NCBI RefSeq assembly: GCF_002288925.2
Contig: NW_022098001.1
Span: 839,205 to 903,204, forward strand
Length of the DNA: 64,000 bases
Source: Delphinapterus leucas
Taxonomy: Eukaryota > Chordata > Mammalia > Artiodactyla > Monodontidae
Direction of reading: 5' to 3'
The position numbers and the translations under genes were made by a program. The notes below the pieces were generated by a model. The model saw only the letters and a program-made list of their open reading frames with translations. It ran no database searches and was not told the DNA's origin. Shown here piece by piece: positions 36,201-51,200 of this stretch (within the stretch, counting starts at the first letter, position 1; each line of letters opens with the position of its first letter).

Positions 36201-39200
36201 TCTCCACACCCTCTCCAGCATTTATTGTTTCTAGATTTTTTGATGATGGCCATTCTGACTGGTGTGAGATGATATCTCATTGTAGTTTTGATTTGCATTT
36301 CTCTAATGATCAATGATGTTGAGCATTCTTTCATGTGTTTGTTGGCAGTCTGTATATCTTCTTTGGATAAATGTCTATTTAGGTCTTCTGCCCATTTTTG
36401 GATTGGGTTGTTTGTTTTTTTGTTATTGAGCTGCATGAGCAGCTTGCAAATTTTGGAGATAAATCTTTTGTCAGTTCCTTCATTTGCAAATATTTTCTCT
36501 CATTCTGAGGGTTGTCTTTTGGTCTTGTTTATAGTTTCCTTTGCTGTGCAAAAGCTTTTAAGTTTCATTAGGTCCCATTTGTTTACTTTTGTTTTTATTT
36601 CCATTTGTCTAGGAGGTGGGTCAAAAAGGATCTTGCTGTGATTTATGTCATAGAGTGTTCTGCCTATGTTTTCCTCTAAGAGTTTGATAGTGTCTGGCCT
36701 TACATTCAGGTCTTTAATCCATTTTGAGTTTATTTTTGTGTATGGTGTTAGGGAGTGTTCTAATTTCATACTTTTACATGTACCTGTACAGTTTTCCCAG
36801 CACCACTTATTGAAGAGGCTGTCCTTTCTCCACTGTACATTCCTGCCTCCTTTATCAAAGATAAGGTGACCATATGTGCGTGGGTTTATCTCTGGGCTTT
36901 CTATCTTGTTCCATTGATCTATATTTCTGTTTTTGTGCCAGTACCATACTGTCTTGATTACTGTAGCTTTGTAGTATAGTCTGAAGTCAGGGAGCCTGAC
37001 TCCTCCAGCTCCATTTTTCGTTCTCAAGATTGCTTTGGGGGCTTCCCTGGTGGCGCAGTGGTTGAGAGTCCACCTGCCGATGCAGGGAACACGGGTTCAT
37101 GGCCCGGTCCAGGAAGATCCCACATGCCGCGGAGCGGCTGGGCCCGTGAGCTATGGCCACTAAGCCTGCGCGTCTGGAGCCTGTGCTCCGCAACGGGAGA
37201 GGCCACAACAGTAAGAGGCCCGTGTACCGCAAAAAAAAAAAAAAAAAAGATTGCTTTGGCTATTCAGGGTCTTTTGTGTTTCCATACAAATTGTGAAATT
37301 TTTTGTTCTAGTTCTGTGAAAAATGCCAGTGGTAGTTTGATAGGGATTGCATTGAATCTGTAGATTGCTTTGGGTAGTAGAGTCATTTTCACAATGTTGA
37401 TTCTTCCAATCCAAGAACATGGTATATCTCTCCATCTATTTATATCATCTTTAATTTCTTTCATCAGTGTCTTATAATTTTCTGCATACAGTTCTTTTGT
37501 CTCCTTAGGTAGGTTTATTCCTAGATATTTTATTCTTTTTGTTGCAGTTGTAAATGGGAGTGTTTTCTTAATTTCACTTTCAGATTTTTCATCACTAGTG
37601 TATAAGAATGCCAGAGATTTCTGTGCATTAATTTTGTATCCTGCTACTTTACCAAATTCATTGATTAGCTCTAGTATTTTTCTGGTAGCATCTTTAGGAT
37701 TCTCTATGTATAGTATCATGTCATCTGCAAACAGTGACAGCTTTACTTCTTCTTTTCTGATTTGTATTCCTTTTATTTCTTTTTCTTCTCTGATTGCTGT
37801 GGCTATAACTTCCAAAACTATGTTGAATAAGAGTTTACCAGGGATTTCTAAGGGTCATTGAGCAATCTATATATGTGGCATGGACCTGCTACAACTCCTA
37901 GACTAAATTAACAGACTATGTTGAGCCCAAAGCCCTGATTCTGTAGCTACAAGGAAATACAAGTTTGATGAAGGAAAGTAACCTGTGACTGGGCAGAGAA
38001 CATCACTGTAAGATCTGGTTGCAGCACAAGCCTATGCTTCCTGTTTCCTTCAACAAAGAGAGTTGATGAGCACCTCATTCCATTCACGCAAGACTTTTCA
38101 CAGGCTTATCCCCACAAGGGAAGAACCTGCTGCCTGCCTAACTGGTAGAATTCCAGAACAGCAATGTGGCAGATGCATGGGGTTCAAGCTCAGAAGCAAA
38201 CCTCCTGGAGAAATGAGTGATGACCCCCAGTGGCAGAAGATGAGAACTTCACCCAGTACCTAAGTTTACACATAAGAGAGCCTGGGAGTTTAATGAAAAA
38301 GATGCTGGACAGGAATAGGGTAGATCAGGATTTTCTGAGTCTGAAATTTATACAGCGTGGAGGCTCTCTTTATGAACCAGTCTTATTTGTGCAACTTTTA
38401 TAGTAACAGTCAATTATTTGACCACATTATTAAGTGGACCCTTCTCCCAGGGCCTTGAAAGTTAAAGCCCCTCCCAGAACTTGTACAAGTAAAGGGTCTT
38501 TTATCTTAAGCTTCATTAGCTGGATGGTAATATTCCTCTGACAGAGACCCAGATCTCATCTTCTTGGAGAGGGGTATGCCTAGGTGAGAGTACTTGTGCT
38601 TGACAACTAGAAACAATGGTACAGTTGGGAATTAGCAGCTGGGGATGTGATTCCATGTCAAGAGGCCAGAAAAGTTCAGTTGCACCACAAGAGAGGCTGA
38701 TACAGAGCAGAGAAGACCACCCATGCTGTCGCAAAGACTATGAAAACAAGAGGGCAACAAGAGAGCCTGAGGTCAGGAAAGCCCCTTGGTATTCAGATAC
38801 CAACTTGAACAGATGGAGAGGAAGAAAATCTGAAGGGTTGAACATTTACCCAAATGCCCAACCAAACTGAGTCACCTTAAGGAAATCATAATTTAAGCCA
38901 ACAAAATTTCCTCTGATGGGATAGCTGAGTTTATTTTTATCTCTGATACCTAGAAAATAGGGTATGAGGGACTTCCCAGGTGGCGCGGTGGTTAAGAATC
39001 TGCCTGCCAATGCAGGGGACACAGGTTCGATCCCTGATCCGGGAAGATCCCACATGCCGTGGAGGAACTAAGCCTGTGCACCACAAATACTGAGCCTGTG
39101 CTCTAGAGCCCATGAGCCACAACTACTGAGCCCGCATGCCACAACTACTGAAGCCCATGCGCCTAAAGCCGGTGCTCTGCAACAAGAAAAGCCACCTCAA

Positions 39201-42200
39201 TGAGAAGCCTGCACATTGCAACAAAGAGTAGCCCCCGCTCGTCGCAACTAGAGAAAGCCCGTGCGCAGCAATGAAGACCCAATGCGGCCAAAAATAAATA
39301 AATAAATAAATTTTTTAAAAAAGGAAATAGGGTATGAGGAGTGAGGGACAGAGAAAGCGGTGATGGCTGGTAAGGCTGATTAGGTCAATCACAGAAATTA
39401 AAGACAACATATTCTGGTACATTTGCACTTGTTAGTATAAATATGTGACTTTACTCTGGAAATCTAACCCACCACCCGACCTCTCAGAATCGTCTATTAT
39501 GTCCCTTAGGAAAACATCCACTGTCCTTCTCTTCCCTTACAAAGGGGAGAACTTCTTGTGGTTTCCCACAATCTAGCATCTGCCTCCTTCTCAGCCTTGT
39601 GTCTGGCAGCTTGTCCTTCCTGATGCCTTTGCTGCAGACATATTGGGTCCGTTCCTGTTCTTCAAATGTACCAAACTCACCAACTACTTCCTCAGCCTCC
39701 AGCCTCTCACCTCCCACTTTTCACTGACCAGCTCTTTTCACCCTTAATCTCTTAGCTATAAGGTCACTTCCTTACGTCACCTCTAGGATCTTTTATGTTA
39801 GGTCAAATCCTTCTGTTGAAGTAATTAACTGCTACAATAACAAAAAAAAAAGGTTGAAGTTCCTTCATAATTCAAAATAGTTTGGGAGTAGAGCAGGGAG
39901 AAGGGTCTCTAGGCCCTTATAGGGTTCAGGATGTGGGGTTGGTGGGATTTCCTGAGGCCCGGTTTACCAAGCCTTGATAGGGTTATTTATGGATGTGGTT
40001 TTGAATTACATTACTCTGTCTCAAATGTCTACTTTTCATACCTGTAGTGTCATCGGTTATGAACTGAGGGGGAGAATCTCCAATCTCCAGTTCAACTGTG
40101 AGCCCCGTGGATCTCTTCCTTCGCAGACTCTCCCCTCGTATTACTTTGCTGACACGGATTTTGTCACTTGATATCCTTAGGAACAAGGCAAGATTTCTAA
40201 CCAGATTATGAGAACTGTAAAAGTCATCTTCTGTTACAGCAGGTAACTGGAAAGAGACATATATGACTGAAGTGGTGTGGATTTCAACAGGTATAGTTCC
40301 TTTAACCAAAAGGTAAAGCATCTGGTACGTTCTGTCAAAGTAGTTTTCACCAAGGACAGTGGAATTCAGGTTAGGAAGGGATTGCTCTATGAACGAAAAA
40401 AGCCAAAATAGCACAGTTAAATTTATTTACATTATCGTAATTACCATGCAGTATTTAATATTTGTTTAAATCTAGGAAATTTCGAAAAAGTTCAACATTA
40501 TCATTCTTTCATAGGAAAATGTGCATATTAAAAACAAAAACACTTATAGAACTGACATGCAAAATTAAAATCAATTTTAAAAATAATACCATTAATAATT
40601 ATACATGAAATTTATTTTAAAAAACAATTAGCTATAGACACATACAAATGAGAAATAAAATCTAATTATGAACCAGGAGCCTATGTTGTAATACTATTCA
40701 CATTTTCAGAATTTTAAAGCCTTGACCAAAGGCATTTGGTAATTTTAAAATGTAAGTTTAACAGCCATCTAGTTTATGCAGTGCTATCTCTTAAGGAAAA
40801 ATGATGATTCAGTGCTTCTATTTTTACTAAGGACAAAAGTATGTAATACAAATGAAGTATATACTAAAACATCTCAAAAGGCTTTTACATCAATAAAAGA
40901 AGTTTACATTTCAGCCTGAAAACGGTCAACACAAAAATTCTACTAGGGCACTGAATTTTGTAAAAGTGATTGAGATTATATATACATATATATGTATGTA
41001 ATGAATAAATATTATTGATTTCAGGGCAGAGTATAAACAGCGTCCAAGAAGTAATAAATCCACAAACACATATTGAGCCCAAAGTCTGACTGTATAGTAA
41101 TACTGGAATGTGACATGTAGCTTCTTGCCACATTTCATGGTGAGGCTTACTAAGAAAAAGGAATTAGAATCTTAGAAAAAAGAGGTAATTTCTTATTAAT
41201 GTAATAAACATTCATAGCAATGGCATTAAGAAGCCATTTCATTATTACTACATTTTTAAAAATATCTTCTAGTATAAGTTCTAGATGCAATTTGGCTTAA
41301 ACATTCTGTGAATCTGAAAAATGTGTTTTTGTATTATAAATTGAAGCTGCTGTCAAGCTACTGTTACAGGTGTGTACACCACTTATCCAAGCTAACTTTC
41401 TCATGTCTTCACAGTAATGGAAGGAATCAGAGATATAGATAATAATAAACATTTTGGGTAATCTAAAAAGATATGTATAGATTCATAATACAGGGATATT
41501 ATTTTCCATTCCAAGTATCAAAGCAAAATGTTTATCTAAAAGCAATGCTATTTCAGAAAAAAATCATTCTAAAAGGGCAGTGGTGGTATTGTTTTGCAGC
41601 CTTGTGTAACCAGTTCCTTGTATTAAATTCTGCCTGTTGAGATAATTTTTATTTTCTTGACTTGAATGATACAGTACTTTGTGCCAAAAGCACCGTTTTA
41701 AAAAAAGAGTTAAAATTTATGAAAATTAAGCTGTAAATATGTGCAATCATTTGTACGTAAAAATAACACACTCTCTTAGCTTCTAAAGAGGCAATGTAGC
41801 ATAATAGCTAAGTGCGTGGGTTCTAGAGCTAGACTCTCTGTGATCGGTACCTTGCTCTGCCCCTACCACCTTTGATACTGCTCTGGACTGAACTGTGCCC
41901 CCCCAAATTCATGTGCTGTAGCCATAACCCCCAATGTCACAGTATTTGGAGATAGGGGCCTTGGCGAAATAATTAGGTTTAGATGAAGTCATGAGGGTGG
42001 GGAGGGGACTTCATGATGAATTAATGCCCTTATAAGAAGAGACACCAGAGCACTCTCTCTCTCTCTCTCCCCCTCACTTTCTATCTCTGCCACCTGAGAA
42101 CACAGCGAGAAGGCAGCCATCTGCAAGTCAGGAGGGGTGCTCTCACTGGAACCAGACCATACTGGTACCCTGATCTCGAACTAGCAGCCTCCAGAACCAT

Positions 42201-45200
42201 GAGAAAAGAAATTTGTTTTTAAGCCATCTAGTTTACGGCATTTTGTTATGGCAGCCCAAGGTAAGACAGAAAGCTTGGCAAACTACTTCACCCCCTTGCG
42301 TCTCAGTTTACTCGCCTGCGCCTACCTCAAAGTGTTATTATTAGGATATAGTAACCATTAGTTATTATACACAAAGCACTTAGAACAGTGCCTGACACAC
42401 AGTAATGTCTCTGGAAATATCAGATGTTCATATTATTAGTAGAAGTAGGACTTGCTTCGCAGATGGTAATGAATACGGGTATCCATTCATACTCTCCTGT
42501 CAAGCTTATATTATGATCTACAGCACACATTTATGTAATCGTTAGCCAAGATTATGGGGCACAGCTAAAAAATGATGATAAGTAGCACATGTGGAAAGGA
42601 ATGGATTGGCCTTATTAGTACCTGTTTAATAAAAAAATTCAATGAATAGAGATAAATCCTGGTCTTGCAACACTGGTAAATGGGTAAGTTAGCTTCTTCC
42701 ATATATTTCCTTTAAATCCAGAGTTTACGTCATAATATTTACCTCATGGTGCTCAACTAATGTTATGCTAGCTTTCTTGGCAATACTTCTGGTGACTGCC
42801 AATGAACTTAGGTTCTGACCTCTATGAAACAGAAGTAAAGCAGAGATAGGGTGAAAATTTTAAGCAAAAAAATCTCTTCTGTACGCAGGAATAAGTGAAC
42901 TAAATATGTAGAATGTAAATGTTCTCAGGAGGCAAAGGAATATCCATCACACGCACAAACTTTTATCTGCATGTGTGCAGATAGATAAGAATTCCATCTG
43001 GAGTGATCTTTCAGGACACACATGTTATAAATGAACACATTTTAGTGTTTGGTGGACCATGGGTAAAAATTTATTTTCTCTTGTATTTGTCAAGGGCTAA
43101 GGAACTAAAAATATTATAATGAAACATTATAAAGAATGTTATGCATAATTAAGTATACATATACAATGTATGCTGTATTTTTCTGAGGAAATACCTGTAT
43201 ACACATGTCGTTTAAGTTCACAGTGTTTCTTTTGGGAGTTCCATACTGTATTCTGGGGGCAGACCAATGAATTGTTCACATAGACATCCAAACGTTGACG
43301 TGTGGGGAAAAAAATTCCCACCAGAACAGCCTGTTAAAAATAAACAACATTTTTGCATCTTAAGAGAACAATGAAACAGAATATTTAGAATTTAGCACTT
43401 AAAAAATATCCTTTATACATGCCTTCTGGAGAATATTAAAACTAACTTTTATGGATTCAGGATACATATTGAGTTAAAAATTTTAAAAAGATTTACATTC
43501 AACCATTCATAGAAAAGAATGTAATGTAAGAAAAAAATATTAGAGGACAATCTCTAAATTAAAGAGAGGGTTCCTTTAAAAGGTAATGTTCAATACAGGC
43601 TTTCAACTCTAGGGGCAGGGGAAACAGGAGAGTTAGCAGTGCTCTGTACAATGCAACCACACACAATTAGGCACTTAATGTTGAAAAAAATGCTTATCTC
43701 TGATTTTGGTAATAAGACTAAAAAAAGGTCAGTCAAAAGACTATCCTCATTAAATTTTGGTCATTTTTCATGTTCATTCCCCACATTCATGCTATCAGGT
43801 ATAATCATAAAGTGAGGAGACTTAGCTTTTGCAAAGGTGGGGAGGAATTTATAAGGAATCTAATAAGCTACAGGTAGTTTTGGAATCTTCTTTTGAGATT
43901 GTTTGCAGAGGCTCAGAATATTAACAGTCACGTTACTTCAGAGTTACCATTTTTATTAAAATTAAAAATATTCTCTTTCATTCACTATTTCAGGAACTCT
44001 CAAAAGTCTCTGCCCTATTTGAGCTTACATTCTAGAATAAGGAGAGACAATAAATAAAATAGAAAATAAAGTATGAAGCATGTTAGAAGGTGATAAGTGC
44101 TATGGAAAAAAAAAAAAGGTAGATCAGAGTCTGAGTAATTGGGTGAGCCAGGCACGGAGGGGTGGTCAGGGTAGGCCTACTGAGGAGAATGGGAGTTGAC
44201 GAGGTGGGGGAGTCAGCCACCCAGAGTAGAATATTCCAGGCAGACTCACCATTGGAAGCGTAGGCCCTGGTGATAGCATGTCTGGTATATTGAGGAACAG
44301 CAAGGAGCCCAGTATGGCTGGAGGAGTAGAAGAAGTCAGAGAGCTAAGGGTTGGGGGAGAGTCTCAGGGTGCCTTGTAGGCCATTTGTGAAGACTCTGGC
44401 TCTTGTGCAAAGGCCAACAGGGAAATTATTGCAGGGTTTGGGGCACAGGAATGGCCTGCTCTGACTTATGTCTTGAAGGTATCTCGGTGGCTAATGAGGT
44501 GAGAACAGGCAGCAGAGGGGACAAAGGCAGAGCAGGAGGAGGAGTTGGGAAGCAACTGCCTTAATCCAGGGAAGAGATAATGTTGGCTCAAGCCGGATGG
44601 TAGCGCTGGACGTGAGAAGTGGTGATTCTGGTTATTTTGAAGGAAGACTCAACAGGATTTGCAGATGGACTAGATGAGGAATGTGAGAGAAAGAGAGGAA
44701 TCAAGAGTGATTCCAGGGCTTCCCTGGTGGCGCAGTGGTCGAGAGTCAGCCTGCCGATGCAGGGGACATGGGTTCGTGCCCCGGTCCGGGAAGATCCCAC
44801 ATGGCGCAGAGCAGCTGGGCCCGTGAGCCATGGCCGCTGAGCCTGCGCGTCCGGAGCCTGTGCTCCGCAACGGGAGAGGCCACAGCAGTGGGAGGCCTGC
44901 GTACCACAAAAAAAAAAAAAAAAAAAAAAAAAAGACTGATTCCAAGGTTTTATCTTGAGCAGCTGAAAGGACGGAACTGCTATCGCCATTCTCAGGTGTC
45001 TCCTTTCCTTACTCCTCTCTCTGCTTCCTCTTATCAGTGTCCTTTCTTCACGTTCTACTCTGGGACTTTCAAATCTCATACTCTTAGAAAAGAAAATCTA
45101 TATTATGAGACTTCTGCTTGACCTCATACTCTTTTTCCACTGACATAGCGTATATAAAGTTAATCATCCCGGCTGAATTCCGTTTATAGCAGAGTTGACA

Positions 45201-48200
45201 TTATTGAAGATACTTCAGATAATGTGCTGTGATCTCTGAAGTAAATTCCAAAGGTGTATTTCTGACACATATAAATAATAGCAGCATGGAAGAATGAAAA
45301 TATAATCCCGAGTGACCAGTTTTAGATGCATGCTATTTTTATGTAAAGGTTCAGGTGTGCTTGCTAATCACACAAGTCAGAAATCACTCTTACCCCTCAA
45401 ATGTAGAAGCACAAACAAGTACATATGGGGAGAGGTGTTTGGAATTCATATGTGCTCTCAGGCTGATGAAAACTGTCTGGACTCACAGTATTTTTATGGT
45501 ACCCTACTGGTCCTTGAAAATGAGCTGTAAGGCTGACGATGTTCCAGAGGACAGGGAAGGAGATAAAGTCCTTAGCAGATAGAAATATATGCACATAACA
45601 CCAATAACCCTTTTTCTTTTTTAGATTTTAAAAAATTTATTACTTCAAATAATTGAACAGAAGTAATCTTCATAGAATTACTGAATGACAAAGTGCATTT
45701 CTTGACAGTCAATAAATGAAATAGATAATTTTTATGTTTTTATTATTTTTTTACATAGCTATCAATAATTATTTTTTTTATTTTAAAAAATTTTATTTTA
45801 TATTGGAGTGTAGTTAACAATGTTGTGTTAGTTTCAGATAGATACACGTATTAGTATAACTGAATCAATCACTTGCCTGTGCACCTGAAACCAATTACTC
45901 TTAAGAAATAATTTCTATCTTGCCTTACCTTGTCATGGTCAACATTAAGCAACATCAGTCGAAGATTCTGGGGACTAGTGCCAGTGAAGTAGACCTCATA
46001 AGATTTGCCCAGAGCCACGATGCTATGAAATAGGGACAGTCTTCTCTGGCATGTGTACCCGGCACACCAGCCATGATCCTGTGGGCCTACATCCAAACAA
46101 ATGAAAGTTCATGTTCTGTGCTATGAATATTATTAGTGCAAAGCCCGAAGAGTAATTGTATTAAAAATAAATTGCAGTGGTCAAGTTCAGCATTTACAGC
46201 CATTATCCATCCACCCATCCATTCAGTGATCTAAGCTATTTCTCAAACCTTGCCTTAAAAAGGAAGGCAGGGAAGCAACTCCCTCTCTACTATCCTCACT
46301 TTTAGACTGCCCAGGGTCAGAAGGGTATATGTTGAGGATTTGTGCTGGAAGGTCACTGAAGGAAATAGATTTACTTGTATCTCTACTTCAATAATCATTT
46401 AAGTCCAGGCCCCATGGAGAGGAAGAAAATGCTTGATGCTTTCTCCTATTTAACAAGTGTGACTTTGGGTGGGGAACCAACTTTCTCAGACTCTTTGCTG
46501 AGAACTATGCTATAACAGAGATAATTTGTTAAAAATAAAGCCTGTACATAGAAAACAGGGACATTTGTATGTCTGAACCACTGATTTATTAATTATTTCT
46601 TTCACTCATTTGTTCATTAATTTGTAAATTCAACAAACTCTTTTGTGTTTTTTTATTGCCTTTAACCTTCCTCCACTGTTATTTTAATAAATTTTTGTTA
46701 AAGACTGTGATTATAGGTACTATTGGAGGGTCAACGTCATTAAATAGCTGAAGCAATCTGAGAAATAACACTCCATTAAACCTTCTAGAAAACCAAAAGA
46801 AAGTGGATGCTTTGCACCTGAATCCAGAACACATGTAACATGACTGCTATAGAAAACTTCTCTATTTCACTCAGTTTTAAAGTATAAAACAGTGAGTGAG
46901 ACATGAAATGATGAATTTTCTTGAGGTATTCATAAGCTTTGCTTAATTTCCTAGCTTGCTTGGAATTATTATCAATATTTATAAATGAAGTTTGATTGAA
47001 TTTTAAACCAATATAAACTTCTGAAGCTTAAGTAGAGCATAACCTATCCTTTATTATCCAAAATATAAATCCCACTTTTGAAGAAACCTTCATTGTGGGT
47101 TTTGAAAATAGAAATTTCTATGTATAAAATGAAAAATTTAGAGTGATAAAAGCCATATTTTAAAAATAAAATTGAGTACTAAAATTTAAAGGGAAACTCT
47201 AGTGGTATGTACAAATTTTATCTTGGGAATTTTTCTTTCCACCTAGTATAGTGCATCCCAAGCTTCAAGAATCCTTCTAACACCTACATAATTTTTGCCA
47301 TGCTTCTATCGTTTACATTATCATTAAATTACATTCTCATTAAATTGAGACATTTTAAAAATTTAAATTTATTTAAAAGAGAAATGTCATATCACTATTG
47401 TAAATGGAAAACTCATATGGCCTTTCAGAAAAGGAAAATGTAAAAACAAATAGAATGAAACCTTTCTCCACCATATAAAACAGGGCAATTCGAAAACATC
47501 TTCATTATTCACCGACTGGTCTAAAATTATTCCCACAGTCTCTGCTTTATAAGATCTGAAAGGCAGCATTTGAAATTGGGTTGATCAGAGGTCATAGAAA
47601 CCAGGCAGACTGCATATTGGGGCAGAAGTGGGGAGTGACTTAAAAGCATGTAACTTTGAGACACTTCTGATTTAGTTCCTTCTATTCTCTTCAACAAGTT
47701 AAAAAAAAATGAACTTGTAGGGTATTGACTATTTTGGGAATCTTAGAATATTTTAGTACATGTTGTGACATCGTCAGGACACAGAGACCTTTCCGATCCA
47801 GGTTATGTGCCTCTTCGGCACTCCAAAGACCCTAAGCCTGATTAGAGACTAATCTTTGAGCCCCCAATGGCACTACAGGAATAGACAATGAGTCCCTGCC
47901 CTCTGTTTTCAGTAACTTTTAGAAGTTCACCTATTTATTCAAAAAGTCTTGAATGACAAGACTCATGGAGACCATTGCCTCTCCTTGGGCTACAGCCACC
48001 AAGGACCAGAATGGAAGAGACCTAAGACTGTGGAGCTTGACAAGATAGTCATGACAGTTAAAGGAATTAGGAATGAGAAAGACCAAAGCCAACCAAACAA
48101 AAAAACCCCACAACACACTGATTCAAGATTAATTCTTCCAAGTATTCATGAGAATGAAAAACAAGCAGGCTGAGAATATTCATTCTCAAGTATTCCAAAT

Positions 48201-51200
48201 ATCATATTATCATTTTTTAAATTTATGTAAAGAAAATTGTTTTTTTTTGCAGACTCTTGGATCAATTTTTTCTTAAATATATTTATGCCACCTTCATACC
48301 TATAAAGATTACTCAAGGAATAACTTTCCTCCTCTTCTTTTTCTTTTCTTTTTTTTTGATATTAATGCATTTTATTTTTTTAACATCTTTATTGGAGTAT
48401 AAATTGCTTTACAATGGTGTGTTAGTTTCTGCTTTATAACAAAGTGAATCAGTTATACATACACCTATGTCCTCTTCTTTTTCTAATGGTCAATTTGGAG
48501 TAATTGTCCTGGCTTTCTAATGTGGGGGACTGCTGAAGAGTCAAGTCTCTCTCCTGCACATAGATCTTACAAACAGAAGGCAAGGAAATCCCTATGTTTA
48601 CTAGTTTTATGTGATAGATAATTTATGAGACACGTCCATGAATGTAGTAAATAGTGAATGCCTTGAGTAACTCTAGTTTGTTTACATTGAATACCTACCA
48701 TTAATGAGATCAACATAACCATTGCTCACTATAGCTACTGGTGAGAGTCTGCGAGTTTCTGCGTCGGAATCCAGGCTTTCAATAACCATCATTGCATATT
48801 CCATCCCAAAGCACCCATAGCTCTGCCATTCTGGAATGTACTTACAGGTTGAATCTCTAATGATTCCTAGAAACATAGGAATACACATTTAGAAATGAAA
48901 CAGAATCTCCTTACAAAAGCTTCCACATACTATCTTTTGCTTGTTACATAACATTAATAAGTAGAAAATATAAATTAGTTGAGTACATCAATCATTAAAA
49001 ATAAAAGATATATTTTGTTTCATGAACCAGAGGACTAACAGAATAAGATCCAACAAACCTTTATAAGGTGCTTTCTCAGTGACAGGAATTCTACTTCCAT
49101 TTGGGAATGTGAGCATCACATTAGGAATTCTATAGTCTCCAATTCCAAATTGGCTATTTCCATTCCATTCATATTCTGCTTCAGGTATCACTGAACCAGA
49201 ATTCCCCAGAAAGGAGCCATCCATATCTCTAAGAAAAGATTTCCTTTTGGCATCACAAACCATGTCTACACAATCAGATGGATTCACCTTACTGTGAAGA
49301 AAAGGTGAAATGCATGAATACTTAGATTTGGTATACCTCCCTGTCTCTAGAGAGCATTTGAATATACTTGCGCATTTGATAAGAGTATCAAAAAAATCAA
49401 TTGATTGAATCTTATTTCAGAAAGGATTCAAAGTGGGACCAAGTAGCATATGTAATTAGCATTGTAATGAGGCCTGATTTTCCACTGTGTTGATTTGGTC
49501 TATTATTATGAATCCATTAACATTTCAAAAGGACAAATTGTACCTGTGGGAAATAAAATTAGAATTCCATTTTGCTATTCCATATTTTGTCGAATGATAG
49601 ATTTCGTATTTGTGCATTGCTCAAAATATACTAACATTGCCCAAAGAACAGGTAAATTACTCAGTTGTGCAGACATACAAAATCCTTGTGTTAGCAGGGA
49701 AGTCTTTATATTTTCCCCTTCCTTCTCTTTTTTTAATGGGTCTGTAAGATTTATAAATGTATCATATGCTTTTTATAAAATAATCTAAATACTTAATATA
49801 AGTTCAGTCCCCTTCACCTTTCTATCCTAAGCTCTTAGGCTCATCACCAATTACAGATTAGTATATATTCTTGTAGACTTTTGCCTACATATATATACAA
49901 ACAGATATACTTAAATTATGATTTTTATGCTATATATTTTAATAACCATTCTGTAGACACCTGAACTGTAAGAGATGAAATACTATAAACTCATCATGCA
50001 GTTCAATCGTAGAAGGTATTCTGCCTTCGCTCTGAACTACCTGGAGTGTTGACTGTTAACTGGTTATAATAATAAAATGGCTGCTTAATTTGCAATGTAC
50101 TATACATTGTATATTATATATAGTATACAGCATACTTACACTATATGATATACGCCATGGGGAAATAGAAATTCATTCTACAGTTATAGCAGCAAAATAC
50201 TATTTAATAGATCTGAGCTTTTTGCAAAGAAAGATGTGAAGCTATAACTTATCCCTTACTCTACTGTATTCGTTTTGGAGATGATTTGAGTAAATATTTC
50301 TGTGGGTCATGTGTTCTTTGTGTTCAAGTGTGTGCAGAGTGTTTTTGTGAGCAAGTCTGTGAATAGACTGCCCAGTGGCACTCTTACATTATGGTTTAGG
50401 GCTCTGTCTTACTTCAGGTTCCACAGAAACAGAGCCTGAGATGTGGATTTTTGTTCAAGTGAGTTATTAAGGGAGTCCTCAATAAGGGAAGGAGAGAAAA
50501 GGGAAGGAGAGAAGCCATATAGGGCAAGGGAAAGAAAAGGGAGATGACTATGGTCTATAGACTAGCTTCAATCTGATCCCAGGAGAATCTCTTGATCACT
50601 AACTACACCCAGAGCTGTTCCACTTTGAGACAAGGGGGCTGGCCTTCCGTCCTCCTGCATAAATTCGTCATTTTTTGTGGACTACAAGAAGGCAGTGGTA
50701 GGGAGAGCTTTAGCCTCTCACAGCTATTTCTGTTTGGCTAAGAGCAATCTTCTGGAAAAGCAGGCAAATGTAGGTCATTATTGGCCAACATTTAGAGCAT
50801 CTGGGGACTGGGTGAGCTACTCAGTAAAAGGGATCTGGGATTGTGCCAACAGTATCCCAATAAAAGCACAGGACTCAAAGACATATTTTTAAATGTAATA
50901 TTTTCTTCATGACCTAGATGTTAAAATTATATATTAAATTTGAAAGATTCAATGATAACTAAATAGGAGGTAACAGCTTTCTAGTGGGGAGAAGCTCTAC
51001 TGAGCCAAAAAACACTGCAGTTCAACAATTATTAAATGAGGAGGTATGGGGTTGTCATCAAAATAAGATCAGATGAAGTCAAACTATTTATGAAACACTG
51101 CATTTCTCTGAAGAGATGCATAGCTAATTAGCATTATTTCTTGTCTTCTCTCTATACTGAAAATGGTCAAAGAGCTCTAATGGAAACTTGCTTTCCTCCA

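Larger units (their letters stand above)
33567..40041. other. PKHD1L1 intron with L1 and two SINEs
   Basis: Holds a sense-strand L1 (35.4-37.8 kb) with a nested CHR SINE, and a second CHR SINE at 39 kb. 33.6-35.4, 37.85-38.95 and 39.34-40.0 kb show no exon or named element. Confidence 0.75.
40387..43194. other. PKHD1L1 intron
   Basis: 40.4-41.75 and 42.42-43.19 kb are AT-rich with nothing recognised. The middle holds the split MIR and MaLR LTR. Confidence 0.7.
43331..45928. other. PKHD1L1 intron
   Basis: 43.33-43.97 kb shows nothing recognised. 43,975-45,000 is an ancient repeat with a CHR SINE. 45.13-45.75 kb shows nothing. A short L1 tail follows at 45.77-45.84 kb. Confidence 0.7.

Noticed and set aside
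36288..36641. Plus-strand frame of 117 codons
   Set aside because: It is the antisense of L1 ORF2 on the minus strand.
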